From contig MEFP01000030.1 of the NCBI GenBank assembly GCA_001725155.1, positions 620,001 to 684,000 on the forward strand: a DNA stretch of 64,000 nucleotides, read 5' to 3'. The notes under the pieces were generated by a model. That model worked only from the letters and a program-made list of their open reading frames with translations. It was not told the DNA's origin and did not search any database. A program made the position numbers and the translations under genes. Positions 15,344 to 26,986 of the stretch are shown here, in pieces (the first letter of the stretch is position 1; the number at the start of each line of letters is the position of its first letter). Source of the DNA: Lysobacteraceae bacterium SCN 69-320 (GTDB lineage Bacteria > Pseudomonadota > Gammaproteobacteria > Xanthomonadales > Rhodanobacteraceae).

Positions 15344-16225
15344 ATGTCCGAATCCGCTTCCCGCCGCGGCGCGTTGCTCGCGCTGATCGTGCTGACCCTG
15401 GTCTGGAGCTACAACTGGGTCGTCATGAAGCAGGTGCTGCAGTATTCCGGGCCGTTCGCGTTCTCGGCGATACGCGCGGTGCTGGCGACCCTGGTGCTGT
15501 TCGCCGTGCTGCTCGCCCGCGGCGAGACCTTGCGGCCGCCACCGCTGCGGCCGGTCGTGCTGCTGGGCCTCGCGCAGACCACGACGTTCCAGGCGCTGGT
15601 GCAATGGGCCCTGGTCAACGGCGGCGCCGGCAAGACCGCACTGCTCGCCTATACCATGCCGTTCTGGCTGTTGCTGCTGGCCTGGCCGCTGCTGCGCGAG
15701 CGGCCCGACGCGCGCCGCCTCGGCTTCGCCGCGCTGGCCGGCTTCGGCCTGCTCGGCGTGCTGCAGCCGTGGAACGGCCTCGGCGCGCAGCTCAGCACCG
15801 GACTGGCGCTGGCCGCCGGACTGGCCTGGGCGCTGGCCGTAGTCATCGCGAAGAAAGCGTTCGCCGACGGCAGCGTGACGGCGCTGCGCCTGACCGCCTG
15901 GCAGATGGCGTTCGGCGCGATCGGCCTGTGCCTGGTCGCGGTCGTCGTGCCGGAACGCGGCATCGTCTGGAATCTGCCGTTCGCGGCCGGACTGGCCTAC
16001 AACGCCGTCCTCGCGTCGGGTCTGGCCTGGGTGCTCTGGGCGCTGATCGTGCAGCGGCTGCCGGCGACCACCGCCGGGCTCGTCAGCCTGGCCGTGCCCT
16101 TGTGCGGACTGCTGCTGGCGTGGCTGCTGCTCGGCGAGCGTCCCGACGCCTGGGAAACCGCCGGTATCGCTCTGATCGCCGCGGCGCTGGTCGGCATCAG
16201 CCGCGCGCCGGCGCGCGCACGCTAG
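15344..16225 (+). CDS. EamA/DMT-superfamily inner-membrane transporter
   Basis: 293 aa from ATG at 15344 (MSESASRRGALLALIVLTLV). About ten hydrophobic helices occur as two EamA repeats; the hinge is near AALVGISRAP at the end and the helix pair around LRERPDARRLGFAALAGFG. Motifs VWSYNWVVMK and TTAGLVSLAVPLCGLLLAWL are typical of the drug/metabolite exporters. The substrate is unknown, with amino acids or metabolites usual for the family. It ends 5 bp from the convergent dehydratase gene. Confidence 0.85.
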   Translation: MSESASRRGALLALIVLTLVWSYNWVVMKQVLQYSGPFAFSAIRAVLATLVLFAVLLARGETLRPPPLRPVVLLGLAQTTTFQALVQWALVNGGAGKTALLAYTMPFWLLLLAWPLLRERPDARRLGFAALAGFGLLGVLQPWNGLGAQLSTGLALAAGLAWALAVVIAKKAFADGSVTALRLTAWQMAFGAIGLCLVAVVVPERGIVWNLPFAAGLAYNAVLASGLAWVLWALIVQRLPATTAGLVSLAVPLCGLLLAWLLLGERPDAWETAGIALIAAALVGISRAPARAR

Positions 16226-16229
16226 GCCG

Positions 16230-17189
16230 TCAGCTCAGCCACGGCAGCGCATCGAAATCGACGTTGCCGCCCGACAGCACGACGCCGACGCGCTTGCCGG
16301 CGAAATGCTGCGGATGACGCAGGATGGCCGCCAGCACGGTCGCGCTCGACGGTTCCACGACCTGCTTGAGCCGTTCCCAGATCAGGCGCATCGCGGCGAC
16401 GATCTGCGCTTCGCTGACCGGCAGCACCGCATCGACGTGCTCGCGCATCAGCGCGAAGTTGATCGCGCCGATCGTGCCGCGCAGGCCGTCGGCGATGGTC
16501 TGCGGCACGATGTCGGTGAAGCGTTCGCCGCGACGGAAGGACTCGTAGGCGTCCGGCGCGCCTTCGGGCTCGGCCGCATAGACGGCAATCGACGGTTGCA
16601 GGCCGCGCGCGGCAATGGCGCAGCCGCTGCTCAGGCCACCGCCGCCGACCGGCGTGATCAGCACGTCGACGCCGCCGCTCTGCTGCAGCAGTTCCAGCGC
16701 CGCGGTACCCTGCCCGGCGATCACGGCCGGATCGGTATACGGATGCACCAGGGTCGCGCCAGTCTGCTGCTGCACGGCCGCGGCCGTCTGCTCGCGCGCG
16801 GCGATCGTCGCGGCGCACGGGTGCAGCTGCGCGCCGTAGCGTTCGATCGCGGCAAGCTTGGCCCTGACCGCGCCTTCCGGCACGACGACGTGGCAGGCGA
16901 TGCCGCGTGTGGACGCGGCCAGCGCGAGCGCGGCGCCGTGATTGCCCGAGGAATGCGTGACCACGCCGCGGCGCGCGACGTCTTCCGGCAGCGACCAGAC
17001 CGCGTTGCAGGCGCCGCGGAACTTGAACGCGCCCATGCGCTGGAGCTGTTCGCACTTGAAATGCAGCTGGGCGCCGGCGAGCTCGTCGAGGCTGCGCGAA
17101 CGCAGTACCGGCGTGACCTGGGCATGCGGCGCGATGCGCGCGGCGGCGTCGCGGATGGCGGCGAGAGTGACGCGATGAGAGGTTTCCAT
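16230..17189 (-). CDS. Threonine/serine dehydratase-family PLP enzyme
   Basis: 319 aa from the ATG at 17189. Fold-type II PLP enzyme: the Schiff-base lysine is in RMGAFKFRGA, the substrate loop is THSSGNHGAALALAA, and the phosphate cup is the glycine string in PVGGGGLSSGCA. The length fits the short catabolic threonine dehydratase/serine racemase group, since no C-terminal regulatory ACT domain is present. It would deaminate Thr or Ser to 2-oxo acids, or racemise Ser; sequence alone does not separate these. Confidence 0.85.
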   Translation of the reverse strand: METSHRVTLAAIRDAAARIAPHAQVTPVLRSRSLDELAGAQLHFKCEQLQRMGAFKFRGACNAVWSLPEDVARRGVVTHSSGNHGAALALAASTRGIACHVVVPEGAVRAKLAAIERYGAQLHPCAATIAAREQTAAAVQQQTGATLVHPYTDPAVIAGQGTAALELLQQSGGVDVLITPVGGGGLSSGCAIAARGLQPSIAVYAAEPEGAPDAYESFRRGERFTDIVPQTIADGLRGTIGAINFALMREHVDAVLPVSEAQIVAAMRLIWERLKQVVEPSSATVLAAILRHPQHFAGKRVGVVLSGGNVDFDALPWLS

Positions 17190-17260
17190 GGCGCGGCGAC
17201 GATACAGGCCGCCGCGCACGCGTGCTAGCCTGCAGCCCCTGTAGTTGCGCCAGCCCGTCC

Positions 17261-19891
17261 ATGCCCGCATCCGAACACGGCCCTGTCCGTCTCGCCGACT
17301 ATCGCGCGCCCGCCTGGCGCGTCGTCGCGGCGACCCTGGAATTCGATCTCGACATCCACGCGACGCAGGTGTGCGCGCGGCTGGAACTGCGCCGCGCCAC
17401 GCCCGAAGCGGCGCCGCTGCAGCTCGACGGCATCGGCCTGCAGCTGCGCGCGATCCGTCTCGACGGCCGCGCGCTGGCGCCGCACGAATACGCCGTCGAC
17501 GAGGATGCGCTGCACATATTCGACGCGCCCGCCACGGCCGTGCTCGAAACCGAGGTCACGCTCGATCCCGCCGCCAACAGCGCGCTGTCGGGGCTGTACC
17601 TGTCCGGCAGCGCCGAGCACGGCTTCCTGCTGACCCAGTGCGAGGCCGAGGGCTTCCGCCGCATCACCTATTATCCGGACCGACCCGACGTGCTCGCGCC
17701 GTTCCATGTGACCCTGCGCGCCGACCGCGCACGCTTTCCGGTGCTGCTGGCCAACGGCAACCCGGCCGGTGCCGGCGAACTCGCCGACGGCCGCCATTGG
17801 GCCGCCTGGAACGACCCGCATCCGAAGCCGAGCTATCTGTTCGCCGTGGTCGCCGGCCGCCTCGAACAGATCGAGCAGGCCTACGTGACCGCCGACGGCC
17901 GCCCGGTCACCCTGCGCATATTCGCCGAAGCCGACGCGATCGACCGCTGCGGCTATGCGATGGACGCCCTGGTTCGCGCCATGCGCTGGGACGAGCGCGA
18001 GTACGGCCGCAACTACGATCTCGACGTGTTCCACATCGTCGCCACCCACGACTTCAACATGGGCGCGATGGAGAACAAGGGTCTCAACATCTTCAATGCG
18101 AAGTACCTGCTGGCCGATCCGCAGCGCTCCAGCGACGAGGATTACGCCCACGTCGAAGCCATCGTCGCGCATGAATATTTCCACAACTGGACCGGCAACC
18201 GCGTGACTTGCCGCGACTGGTTCCAGCTGTCGCTGAAGGAAGGCCTGACGGTCTACCGCGAGCAGCAGTTCAGCGCCGACATGAACTCGGCCACGCTCAA
18301 ACGCATCGAGGACGTGCAGTTGCTGCGCCGCGCCCAGTTCGCCGAGGATGCCGGCCCGCTGGCCCACCCGGTGCGGCCGGTCGAATACAGCGCGATCGAC
18401 AATTTCTACACCGCCACCGTCTACGACAAGGGCGCCGAGCTGGTGCGCCTCGTCGCCGGCCGGCTCGGCGCCTCGGCCTGGCGCCGCGGCATGGACGAAT
18501 ACTTCCGTCGTCACGACGGCGAGGCGGCGACCGTGGAGCAGTTCCTCGCCGCGCTCGGCGAAGCCAACGGTATCGACCTGTCGCCGTACCTGGCCTGGTA
18601 CGCCCAGGCCGGCACGCCGCAGCTGCATGCGCGCGGCGACTACGATGCGGCACGGCGCCGCTACCGCCTGAGCCTGCGCCAGCACACGGCGCCGACGCCG
18701 GGCCAGGCGCACAAGCAGCCGCTGCCGATTCCGGTACGTCTGGCGCTGTTCGGCGCCGACGGCGCCGTCCTGCCGCTGCGCCTGGACGCCGACGCGACAC
18801 CCGCGACCGAATGCGTCATCGAGCTCACGGACGCCGAACAGCATTTCGATTTCGTCGACATCGACGCGCCGCGCGCGGCCTCGCTGCTGCGGGGCTTCTC
18901 CGCGCCGGTGCGCCTGCAGACCGACCTCGACGCCGCCGATCTGGCCTTCCTGCTGCGCCACGAAAGCGACGGCTTCAACCGCTGGGAGGCTGCGCAGCAA
19001 CTTGCCCGGCGCGCGATGCGCGAGCTGCTCGCCGGCGCCGAGGCCGTGCCCGAACTCGCAGTCTGGTGCGACACCCTGGCCGGACTGTTCGATGCCGATC
19101 TCGATCCGGCGCTGCTGGCCGAGCTGCTGACGCCGCCCGACTACAACGAACTGGCCGCGCAGTGCGAGCCGCTGGACCCGGCCGCGCTGCACCTGGCGCG
19201 CGAGACCCTGGAGCAGGCGCTCGCGCAGCGCCTCGGCGAAGCGCTGGCGGCGCGCCATACCCTGCTGCTGCGCAGCGAGTCCGGTGACCTCGACGGCGCG
19301 GCGCGCGGCCGTCGCCGCCTGCTCAACCGCTGCCTGCGGCTGTGGCTGCGCGTCGACGCGGAGCTTGCCCCGGAAGTCGCCGCGACACGCTATGTGCTCG
19401 CGCCGAGCATGAGCGAACGCCTCGCGGCACTCGCCGGACTGCTCGCCCAGGACCTGCCGCAGGCGCAGAAGGCGCTGCAGGATTTCGCGCGCCGCCATGA
19501 CGCGGACGCAGTCACCCTGGACAAGTGGTTCGCGCTGCAGGCTACCGTGCCGCGTGCGGAAACCGTCGAGCGCGTCGCCGCGCTGCTGCGCCATCCGCGC
19601 TTCAGTCTGCGCAACCCGAACCGCGTCTCGGCGCTGCTGCAGGGCTTCGCCGCGCGCAATCCGATCGCCTTCCACCGCAGCGACGGTGCCGGCTACCGGC
19701 TCGTCGAACAGGCCCTGCGCGAAATCGACGCACTGAACCCGACCACGGCCGCACGCCTGGCCACGACCCTGAAAGACTGGCGCCGCCTGGAGCCGCAGCG
19801 GCGCGCCCTGCTGCAGGCCAGCCTGCAGCGGCTCGCGGCAACCGAGACCTCGCACGATCTCGGCGACATCCTGCGGCGCAGCCTCGGCTGA
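17261..19891 (+). CDS. pepN: Aminopeptidase N (M1 family)
   Basis: 876 aa from ATG at 17261; a GTG at 17222 would add 13 residues of low quality. The exopeptidase motif GAMEN is at about residue 268 and the zinc motif HEYFH at 304-308, with the downstream Glu of the HEXXH-(18)-E pattern in SLKEGLTVYREQQF. Length and the C-terminal helical domain match the long E. coli-type PepN (870 aa). It is a cytoplasmic broad-specificity aminopeptidase that completes peptide breakdown. No signal peptide is seen. Confidence 0.93.
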   Translation: MPASEHGPVRLADYRAPAWRVVAATLEFDLDIHATQVCARLELRRATPEAAPLQLDGIGLQLRAIRLDGRALAPHEYAVDEDALHIFDAPATAVLETEVTLDPAANSALSGLYLSGSAEHGFLLTQCEAEGFRRITYYPDRPDVLAPFHVTLRADRARFPVLLANGNPAGAGELADGRHWAAWNDPHPKPSYLFAVVAGRLEQIEQAYVTADGRPVTLRIFAEADAIDRCGYAMDALVRAMRWDEREYGRNYDLDVFHIVATHDFNMGAMENKGLNIFNAKYLLADPQRSSDEDYAHVEAIVAHEYFHNWTGNRVTCRDWFQLSLKEGLTVYREQQFSADMNSATLKRIEDVQLLRRAQFAEDAGPLAHPVRPVEYSAIDNFYTATVYDKGAELVRLVAGRLGASAWRRGMDEYFRRHDGEAATVEQFLAALGEANGIDLSPYLAWYAQAGTPQLHARGDYDAARRRYRLSLRQHTAPTPGQAHKQPLPIPVRLALFGADGAVLPLRLDADATPATECVIELTDAEQHFDFVDIDAPRAASLLRGFSAPVRLQTDLDAADLAFLLRHESDGFNRWEAAQQLARRAMRELLAGAEAVPELAVWCDTLAGLFDADLDPALLAELLTPPDYNELAAQCEPLDPAALHLARETLEQALAQRLGEALAARHTLLLRSESGDLDGAARGRRRLLNRCLRLWLRVDAELAPEVAATRYVLAPSMSERLAALAGLLAQDLPQAQKALQDFARRHDADAVTLDKWFALQATVPRAETVERVAALLRHPRFSLRNPNRVSALLQGFAARNPIAFHRSDGAGYRLVEQALREIDALNPTTAARLATTLKDWRRLEPQRRALLQASLQRLAATETSHDLGDILRRSLG

Positions 19892-19956
19892 CGTCAGATC
19901 CGGTTAACGGCGAAGCCGCTACACTGCGGCAGTCGTCCGGCCCGAAGGTGACCGTC

Positions 19957-20808
19957 ATGCGTCGAGTCTTCTGCTCCCTGTTTGCCGCGCTGGCCCTGGC
20001 CGGCTGCGCGAGCACCGGCTATTACCGCGAGGACGGCGCCGCCGACTACTACTACGAGCGCGACGCCTACTACAGCGGCGGCTCTTACGCCGGCTACGGC
20101 GCCAGCCGCTACGGCTTCTACGATCCGTTCTGGACGCCCGGCTTCTACCTCGGCATCAGCAGCTGGCCGTATTCCAACTATGGCTACGGCTTCGGCTACA
20201 GCCCGTACTACGCCGGCTGGCCCTACTTCGGCTACGCCCCCTGGTACGACAGCTGGTGGGGCGTGGGCTACAACGACTGGTCCTGGCAGCGCCATCAGCA
20301 GGCACTGGCCCGCGACCGCAATGCCGGCAGCGAGGCCGCCGCCGTCGCAGGCCTGCGCAGCCGCGGCGCACCGGACCGCTACGGTACGGCCCTGACTCCC
20401 GGCGCGGCACAGTTGGCACCGGAAGGCGCCAGCAGCCGCCGCGGCACTCCCGACTCGGCACGCCGGGCCGGCGCCGATCGCATCGACCCTTATTACGGCA
20501 CGCCGCGCATCCGCCGCGGCGAAGGTCTGCCGCAGCGCGAGACGCCGCCGCCCGGGGCGGGCGACCCGTCGCAGCGTCGTCTGCCCGTGCGCGAGGCGCA
20601 GGGCCTGCCGAACCGCGACGAGCGGCCGTTCCGCACCGGACCGGCGAATAGCGAAGGCCGCTTCGCACCGGCGCCGCACGCACCGATGCGCAGTCCCGCC
20701 CCGGCGCCGGCCAGGAGCGTCGCGCCGGCTCCGTCGTTCGAGCGCACACCAAGCGCGCCGTCGCGCAGCAGCGACGGCGGCGGCGGCCGCCGCGCCCGCG
20801 AAGACTGA
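19957..20808 (+). CDS. Tyr/Gly-rich lipoprotein of unknown function
   Basis: 283 aa with a lipoprotein signal MRRVFCSLFAALALAGC (lipobox LAGC, Cys17). Residues about 20-115 are extraordinarily rich in Tyr, Gly, Trp and Ser (for example YGYGFGYSPYYAGWPYFGYA). The rest is Arg/Pro/Ala-rich and probably disordered. No catalytic motif is recognisable. Aromatic-Gly segments of this kind are seen in uncharacterised xanthomonad lipoproteins. It stands alone between pepN and a minus-strand small gene. Confidence 0.7.
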   Translation: MRRVFCSLFAALALAGCASTGYYREDGAADYYYERDAYYSGGSYAGYGASRYGFYDPFWTPGFYLGISSWPYSNYGYGFGYSPYYAGWPYFGYAPWYDSWWGVGYNDWSWQRHQQALARDRNAGSEAAAVAGLRSRGAPDRYGTALTPGAAQLAPEGASSRRGTPDSARRAGADRIDPYYGTPRIRRGEGLPQRETPPPGAGDPSQRRLPVREAQGLPNRDERPFRTGPANSEGRFAPAPHAPMRSPAPAPARSVAPAPSFERTPSAPSRSSDGGGGRRARED

Positions 20809-20904
20809 ACCGGCCGCCGCCGCGGCAGTCGTCAGACGCGATCCATCGGAGACGGGGCCTGCGCAGGCGGGCCGCTGCCGCCAATCCGATCCTGCCGCCC
20901 CCCC

Positions 20905-20931
20905 AAAAAAAAGGCCCCGCAAAGCGAGGCC
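20905..20931 (-). terminator. Intrinsic terminator of the 66-aa gene
   Basis: The hairpin GGCCCCGC/GCGAGGCC (20913-20931, AAA loop on the plus strand, one mismatch) is followed on the minus strand by eight T residues (20905-20912). It lies 46 bp past the stop of the small minus-strand gene. Confidence 0.75.
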
Positions 20932-20977
20932 CATGCAAGTCCGCGCGGGTCGGGCGCGGAGGAGAGAGACGGTGATT

Positions 20978-21178
20978 TCAGGCGCTGAGGCGGCCGAGCG
21001 CTTCGTTGATGCGGGCGACGCGCGAGGCCAGCGGGGCGACCAGGGACTCGACCTCACCGGCCACTTTCTGGCGGCGGATGCTCGCGATGGCGAGCTCGAG
21101 CTTGCTGACTTCGATCAGCAGATCCACGCGCATGAACAGCGGGTTGACCTGAATTGTCGGATCAATGGCAGCGTTCAT
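20978..21178 (-). CDS. Small helical protein, 66 aa, unknown
   Basis: Starts MNAAIDPTIQVNPLFMRVDL with a good ribosome-binding site (AGGGGAT, 5-base spacing) at 21178. A longer frame to 21337 exists, but the Shine-Dalgarno decides the start. Residues 18-65 look like two amphipathic helices with regular Leu/Ile/Val spacing, suggesting a coiled-coil or helical bundle. It has its own intrinsic terminator. I do not recognise the family; it could be a small regulatory or structural protein. Confidence 0.6.
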   Translation of the reverse strand: MNAAIDPTIQVNPLFMRVDLLIEVSKLELAIASIRRQKVAGEVESLVAPLASRVARINEALGRLSA

Positions 21179-21403
21179 GGGACATCCCCTGGGCCTTCGT
21201 TCAGCTACGTGATCTGTGATGCAGTTCTCGTGCCAGTCCTGGGAAACTGAGTTGGGCGTCACGGTTGACGCATTTTTTCCCGGAAGTGACCGCGTAGGTC
21301 GCTTCCTGACGCGGCCGAACAGGTCGATCCGGCGCACTGCAGAGTTCGATGAGCTTCACGGTTTGATAATGCGCGGCACGGATACTCTGCGCCCGTCACA
21401 ACG

Positions 21404-21438
21404 AAAAACGCCGCAGCTGCTTGCGCAATCTGCGGCGT
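21404..21438 (-). terminator. Intrinsic terminator upstream of mnmG, minus strand
   Basis: A perfect 9-bp stem, ACGCCGCAG with CTGCGGCGT (arms 21408-21416 and 21430-21438, 13-nt loop), is followed on the minus strand by TTTTT. No gene precedes it on that strand, so it suggests an unannotated minus-strand transcript. Confidence 0.6.
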
Positions 21439-21632
21439 CTGGCCGGTTACTGGCGCCCGGCATACGGTCCTCTTGGATTCCCCCTGTTCCTAAGACCGCC
21501 GGGCGCCAGCCTCCACCCCTGTAGCGGGAAGCGTCACCACGGCCATCCTAGGGTGCGTCCTCCCACCGACGCGGAGCCGGCCCCTGAATTCCGACTATCG
21601 ACGTGCTCGCAAACGTCGTGCGTCGGTGGGAG
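21404..21632 (-). ncRNA. Candidate structured non-coding RNA ending in an intrinsic terminator
   Basis: Read on the minus strand, four nested or successive pairings occur in 230 nt. They are a 12-bp perfect hairpin (21632-21621 with 21571-21560), an outer TGGCCG/CGGCCA stem (21545-21540 with 21445-21440), an inner 11-bp stem CTGGCGCCCGG (21509-21499 with 21460-21450) extended by 5 bp past a bulge, and a 9-bp terminator stem (21438-21430 with 21416-21408) followed by TTTTT. No open frame explains this. It does not match features I know of tmRNA, RNase P, SRP or common riboswitches. The 5' end is a guess. Confidence 0.4.
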
Positions 21633-21769
21633 TGCAGGACAGGTAATGCAGAGGGCGTGCCAACGCTGACTGCATTGACCTGGAACGTGCGGCCGAGCCC
21701 GCCGTCCGCCTGCGCGCCGCCGCCACAACCGCTAGAATTCGCGCCGTTTCCGCGCCCCGCTCGCCCGCC

Positions 21770-23644
21770 ATGGACTATTCCAGAACCTTCGACGTCATCG
21801 TGATCGGCGGCGGCCACGCCGGCACCGAGGCCGCCCTGGCCGCGGCGCGCTGCGGCGCACAGACCCTGCTGCTGAGCCACAACATCGAGACCATAGGCCA
21901 GATGAGCTGCAATCCGGCCATCGGCGGGATCGGCAAGGGGCATCTGGTCAAGGAAGTCGACGCGCTCGGCGGCGCGATGGCGCATGCCGCCGATCAGGCC
22001 GGCATCCAGTGGCGTGTGCTCAACGCCTCGAAAGGCGCCGCGGTGCGTGCGACACGCTGCCAGGCCGACCGCGCGCTGTACAAGGCGGCGATCCGCCGCA
22101 TCGTCGAGAACCAGCGCAACCTGAGCCTGTTCCAGCAGGCCGTCGACGATCTGCTGCTGGACGGGGACACGGTCGTCGGCGCCGTCACGCAAATGGGCCT
22201 GCGCTTCCATGCACGCGCCGTCGTGCTGACCGCCGGCACCTTCCTCGCCGGCAAGATCCACATCGGTTTCGCCAACTATGCCGGCGGCCGCGCCGGCGAT
22301 CCGCCGGCGACGACGCTGGCCTCGCGGCTGCGCGAACTCACCCTCGGCGCCGATCGCCTGAAGACCGGCACGCCGCCGCGCATCGACGGCCGCAGCATCG
22401 ACTACAGCGGCCTGCAGGCCCAGCCCGGCGACGATCCGCTGCCCGTCATGTCCTTTCTCGGCGACGTGGCCGAACATCCTCGCCAGCTGCCGTGCTGGAT
22501 CACGCATACCAGCGAGCGCACGCACGACATCATCCGCGCCGCACTGGACCGCTCGCCGCTGTATACCGGCAAGATCGAAGGCGTAGGCCCGCGCTACTGC
22601 CCGTCGATCGAGGACAAGGTCGTGCGCTTCGCCGACAAGACCTCGCACCAGATCTTCATCGAGCCCGAAGGGCTGCAGACGCACGAGATCTATCCGAACG
22701 GCATATCGACCTCGCTGCCGTTTGACGTGCAGTTGGAGCTCGTGCGCTCGATCCAGGGCTTCGGGAACGCGCACATCACGCGGCCGGGCTATGCCATCGA
22801 ATACGACTATTTCGATCCGCGCGGCCTGAAGGCCTCGCTGGAGACCAAGGCGATCAATGGCCTGTTCTTCGCCGGCCAGATCAACGGCACCACCGGCTAC
22901 GAGGAAGCCGCGGCGCAGGGCCTGCTCGCCGGCCTGAATGCAGCGCGCCAGACGCAGCAGCGCGAACCGTGGACGCCGCGCCGGGACGAGGCCTACCTCG
23001 GCGTGCTCGTCGACGATCTCGTGACCAACGGTACCAGCGAGCCGTACCGCATGTTCACCTCGCGCGCCGAATACCGCCTGCAGCTGCGCGAGGACAATGC
23101 CGACCTGCGCCTGACCGAACGCGGCTACGAACTCGGCTGCGTCGACCAGACCCGCTACGACGCGTTCCGCGCCAAGCGCGATGCCGTCGCGGCGGAAAGC
23201 GCGCGGCTCGGCGCGATCTGGGCCGCGCCGGGCAACGCCCTGGGCCGCGACATCGAGTCCACGCTCGGCCTGAGCCTGACGCGCGAAGCCAGCGCGCTCG
23301 ACCTGCTGCGCCGGCCCGAGCTCGATTACGCGAGTCTCGCGCGCGTACCCGGCATAGGTCCGGCCGTGGGTGATGCGCGCGTGGCCGAACAGGTCGAGAT
23401 CGGCGTGAAGTACGCCGGCTATCTGGAACGTCAGCGCGGCGAGATCGAACGCCAGCGCCGCCACGAGGACACGCGCATTCCGGCCGGTTTCGACTACGCC
23501 AGCGTGTCCGGCCTGTCGGCCGAGGTCGCGCAGAAGCTCTCGCGCGCGCTGCCGCAGACCATAGGCCAGGCCAGCCGCATCGCCGGCGTCACGCCGGCGG
23601 CGATTTCACTGCTGCTGGTGCACCTCAAGCGGCGCGCGGCCTGA
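21770..23644 (+). CDS. mnmG: tRNA uridine-5-carboxymethylaminomethyl modification enzyme MnmG (GidA)
   Basis: 624 aa, the normal length. The FAD dinucleotide motif [12 protein letters not shown] is at residues 10-21. The MnmG signatures [17 protein letters not shown] and [36 protein letters not shown], and the C-terminal helical domain ([20 protein letters not shown]) are intact. With MnmE it installs the cmnm5 group at wobble U34 of certain tRNAs. MnmE is not in this window. Confidence 0.97.
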   Translation: MDYSRTFDVIVIGGGHAGTEAALAAARCGAQTLLLSHNIETIGQMSCNPAIGGIGKGHLVKEVDALGGAMAHAADQAGIQWRVLNASKGAAVRATRCQADRALYKAAIRRIVENQRNLSLFQQAVDDLLLDGDTVVGAVTQMGLRFHARAVVLTAGTFLAGKIHIGFANYAGGRAGDPPATTLASRLRELTLGADRLKTGTPPRIDGRSIDYSGLQAQPGDDPLPVMSFLGDVAEHPRQLPCWITHTSERTHDIIRAALDRSPLYTGKIEGVGPRYCPSIEDKVVRFADKTSHQIFIEPEGLQTHEIYPNGISTSLPFDVQLELVRSIQGFGNAHITRPGYAIEYDYFDPRGLKASLETKAINGLFFAGQINGTTGYEEAAAQGLLAGLNAARQTQQREPWTPRRDEAYLGVLVDDLVTNGTSEPYRMFTSRAEYRLQLREDNADLRLTERGYELGCVDQTRYDAFRAKRDAVAAESARLGAIWAAPGNALGRDIESTLGLSLTREASALDLLRRPELDYASLARVPGIGPAVGDARVAEQVEIGVKYAGYLERQRGEIERQRRHEDTRIPAGFDYASVSGLSAEVAQKLSRALPQTIGQASRIAGVTPAAISLLLVHLKRRAA

Positions 23645-23806
23645 CCAGCGGCGCGACCGTCGCGCTGCGCGCGGACTGCCGCAACGGAAAGCGTGCCGCG
23701 CCTCCGGCGACTCATGGATTTCCCCTGCCCTGAATGAAGCACGAGCCTCGCACAGGCGCCCGTGCACGGCGATCCGTACGCAGGCGCCCATCGGGTTGTG
23801 GCAGGA

Positions 23807-24421
23807 TCAGAAGCGATAGCCGACGGCCAGACCGTAGGCCAGCGGGTCGATGTTGACGGTGCCGACCTTGGCGCCGTTCACGCGCGCCTCGGTGTCGATG
23901 TCCATCCAGCGCAGATCCACCGACATCAGCCAGCGCTCGCTCAGGGTGAAGTCCAGGCCCGCATGCGCCGCAGCACCCCAGGATTTGCCCAGGGTCAGCT
24001 GGGTGCCGGCCAGCGGACCGCGCTCCTTCACGTCGAAGAACGCCGTGTAGTTCAGGCCGATGCCGACGAACGGCGACACCTTGCCGCCCGGATTGAAGTG
24101 GTACTGCACCGACACGGTCGGCGGCAGGTGCGAGACTTCCGCCGCCTTGACGCCGTTGAGCTTCACGTCGTGCTTGAACGGCGTGGCCGCGAGCACTTCG
24201 ACGCCCCAGTTCGGATTCAGGAAATACTCCAGCTGGAAGGTCGGACGCCAGTCGCCGGAAACGTCGGTCTTGAGCGTGCCGCCGGCGAGCGTGCCATTGT
24301 CCGATTTCGGATCGACCTGATGCGCGCCGACCTTGAAGGTCCAGTCGTAGGCGCTGGCCGAGGCGCTGGCCAGCAGCGACGACGCAAGCAGCGCGAGCGT
24401 GGCGGAGATACGCATTACCAT
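23807..24421 (-). CDS. ompW: OmpW-family outer-membrane beta-barrel protein
   Basis: 204 aa. A signal peptide (MVMRISATLALLASSLLASASASA) precedes an eight-strand barrel with alternating hydrophobic segments. PTVSVQYHFNPGGKVSPFVG and the C-terminal YGLAVGYRF, ending in Phe, are typical of OmpW. OmpW forms a small hydrophobic channel in the outer membrane. A GAGG ribosome-binding site supports the ATG at 24421; an alternative ATG is at 24415. A perfect FNR-type box lies 59 bp upstream of the start. Confidence 0.9.
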   Translation of the reverse strand: MVMRISATLALLASSLLASASASAYDWTFKVGAHQVDPKSDNGTLAGGTLKTDVSGDWRPTFQLEYFLNPNWGVEVLAATPFKHDVKLNGVKAAEVSHLPPTVSVQYHFNPGGKVSPFVGIGLNYTAFFDVKERGPLAGTQLTLGKSWGAAAHAGLDFTLSERWLMSVDLRWMDIDTEARVNGAKVGTVNIDPLAYGLAVGYRF

Positions 24422-24479
24422 GGGAAAACCTCGTTGTTGAAGACTGTGCGCATCGTCTCAGCCGTGCGCACGACGGCTA

Positions 24480-24493
24480 TTGATCCGGATCAA
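24480..24493 (-). promoter_or_regulatory. FNR/Anr box upstream of ompW
   Basis: TTGATCCGGATCAA is an exact match to the FNR consensus TTGATnnnnATCAA and a perfect palindrome. Its centre is about 65 bp upstream of the ompW ATG, so a class II site at -41.5 would place the transcription start near 24445. OmpW is FNR-activated in E. coli, which fits. The divergent tex start lies 105 bp on the other side, so an effect on tex is possible but less likely. Confidence 0.8.
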
Positions 24494-24597
24494 ATCGCAG
24501 CGCTGCCGACAGCAAAGCCCCGCGTCAGGCACTAGAATGCCAAGCCCGGCGCACGCTTCCGGCGCGCGCCGCCGCTCAACCAGGAAGACCAGGTTTC

Positions 24598-26931
<2,334 letters not shown>

Positions 26932-26986
26932 GCCGCGGCGGCCGTGCACGCGGCCGCCGCTTTCACTGACGGCAGCGGATATTCCC

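Larger units (their letters stand above)
21179..21769. other. 591-bp intergenic region rich in inverted repeats
   Basis: Between the 66-aa gene (minus) and mnmG (plus) there is no convincing coding frame. It holds an imperfect hairpin at 21282-21306, a perfect terminator-like hairpin at 21408-21438, a nested stem at 21450-21509, and a perfect 12-bp inverted repeat with arms 21560-21571 and 21621-21632. The last three could belong to one minus-strand RNA. The mnmG promoter should lie near 21650-21760. Confidence 0.5.

Noticed and set aside
21404-21632. Identification of the candidate RNA as 6S RNA
   Set aside because: Short matches such as a GTTTGCGAGC segment and a GCAGCTGCGGCG end recall 6S RNA, but the overall stem layout does not fit a single long hairpin with a central bubble and the gene context is not typical.
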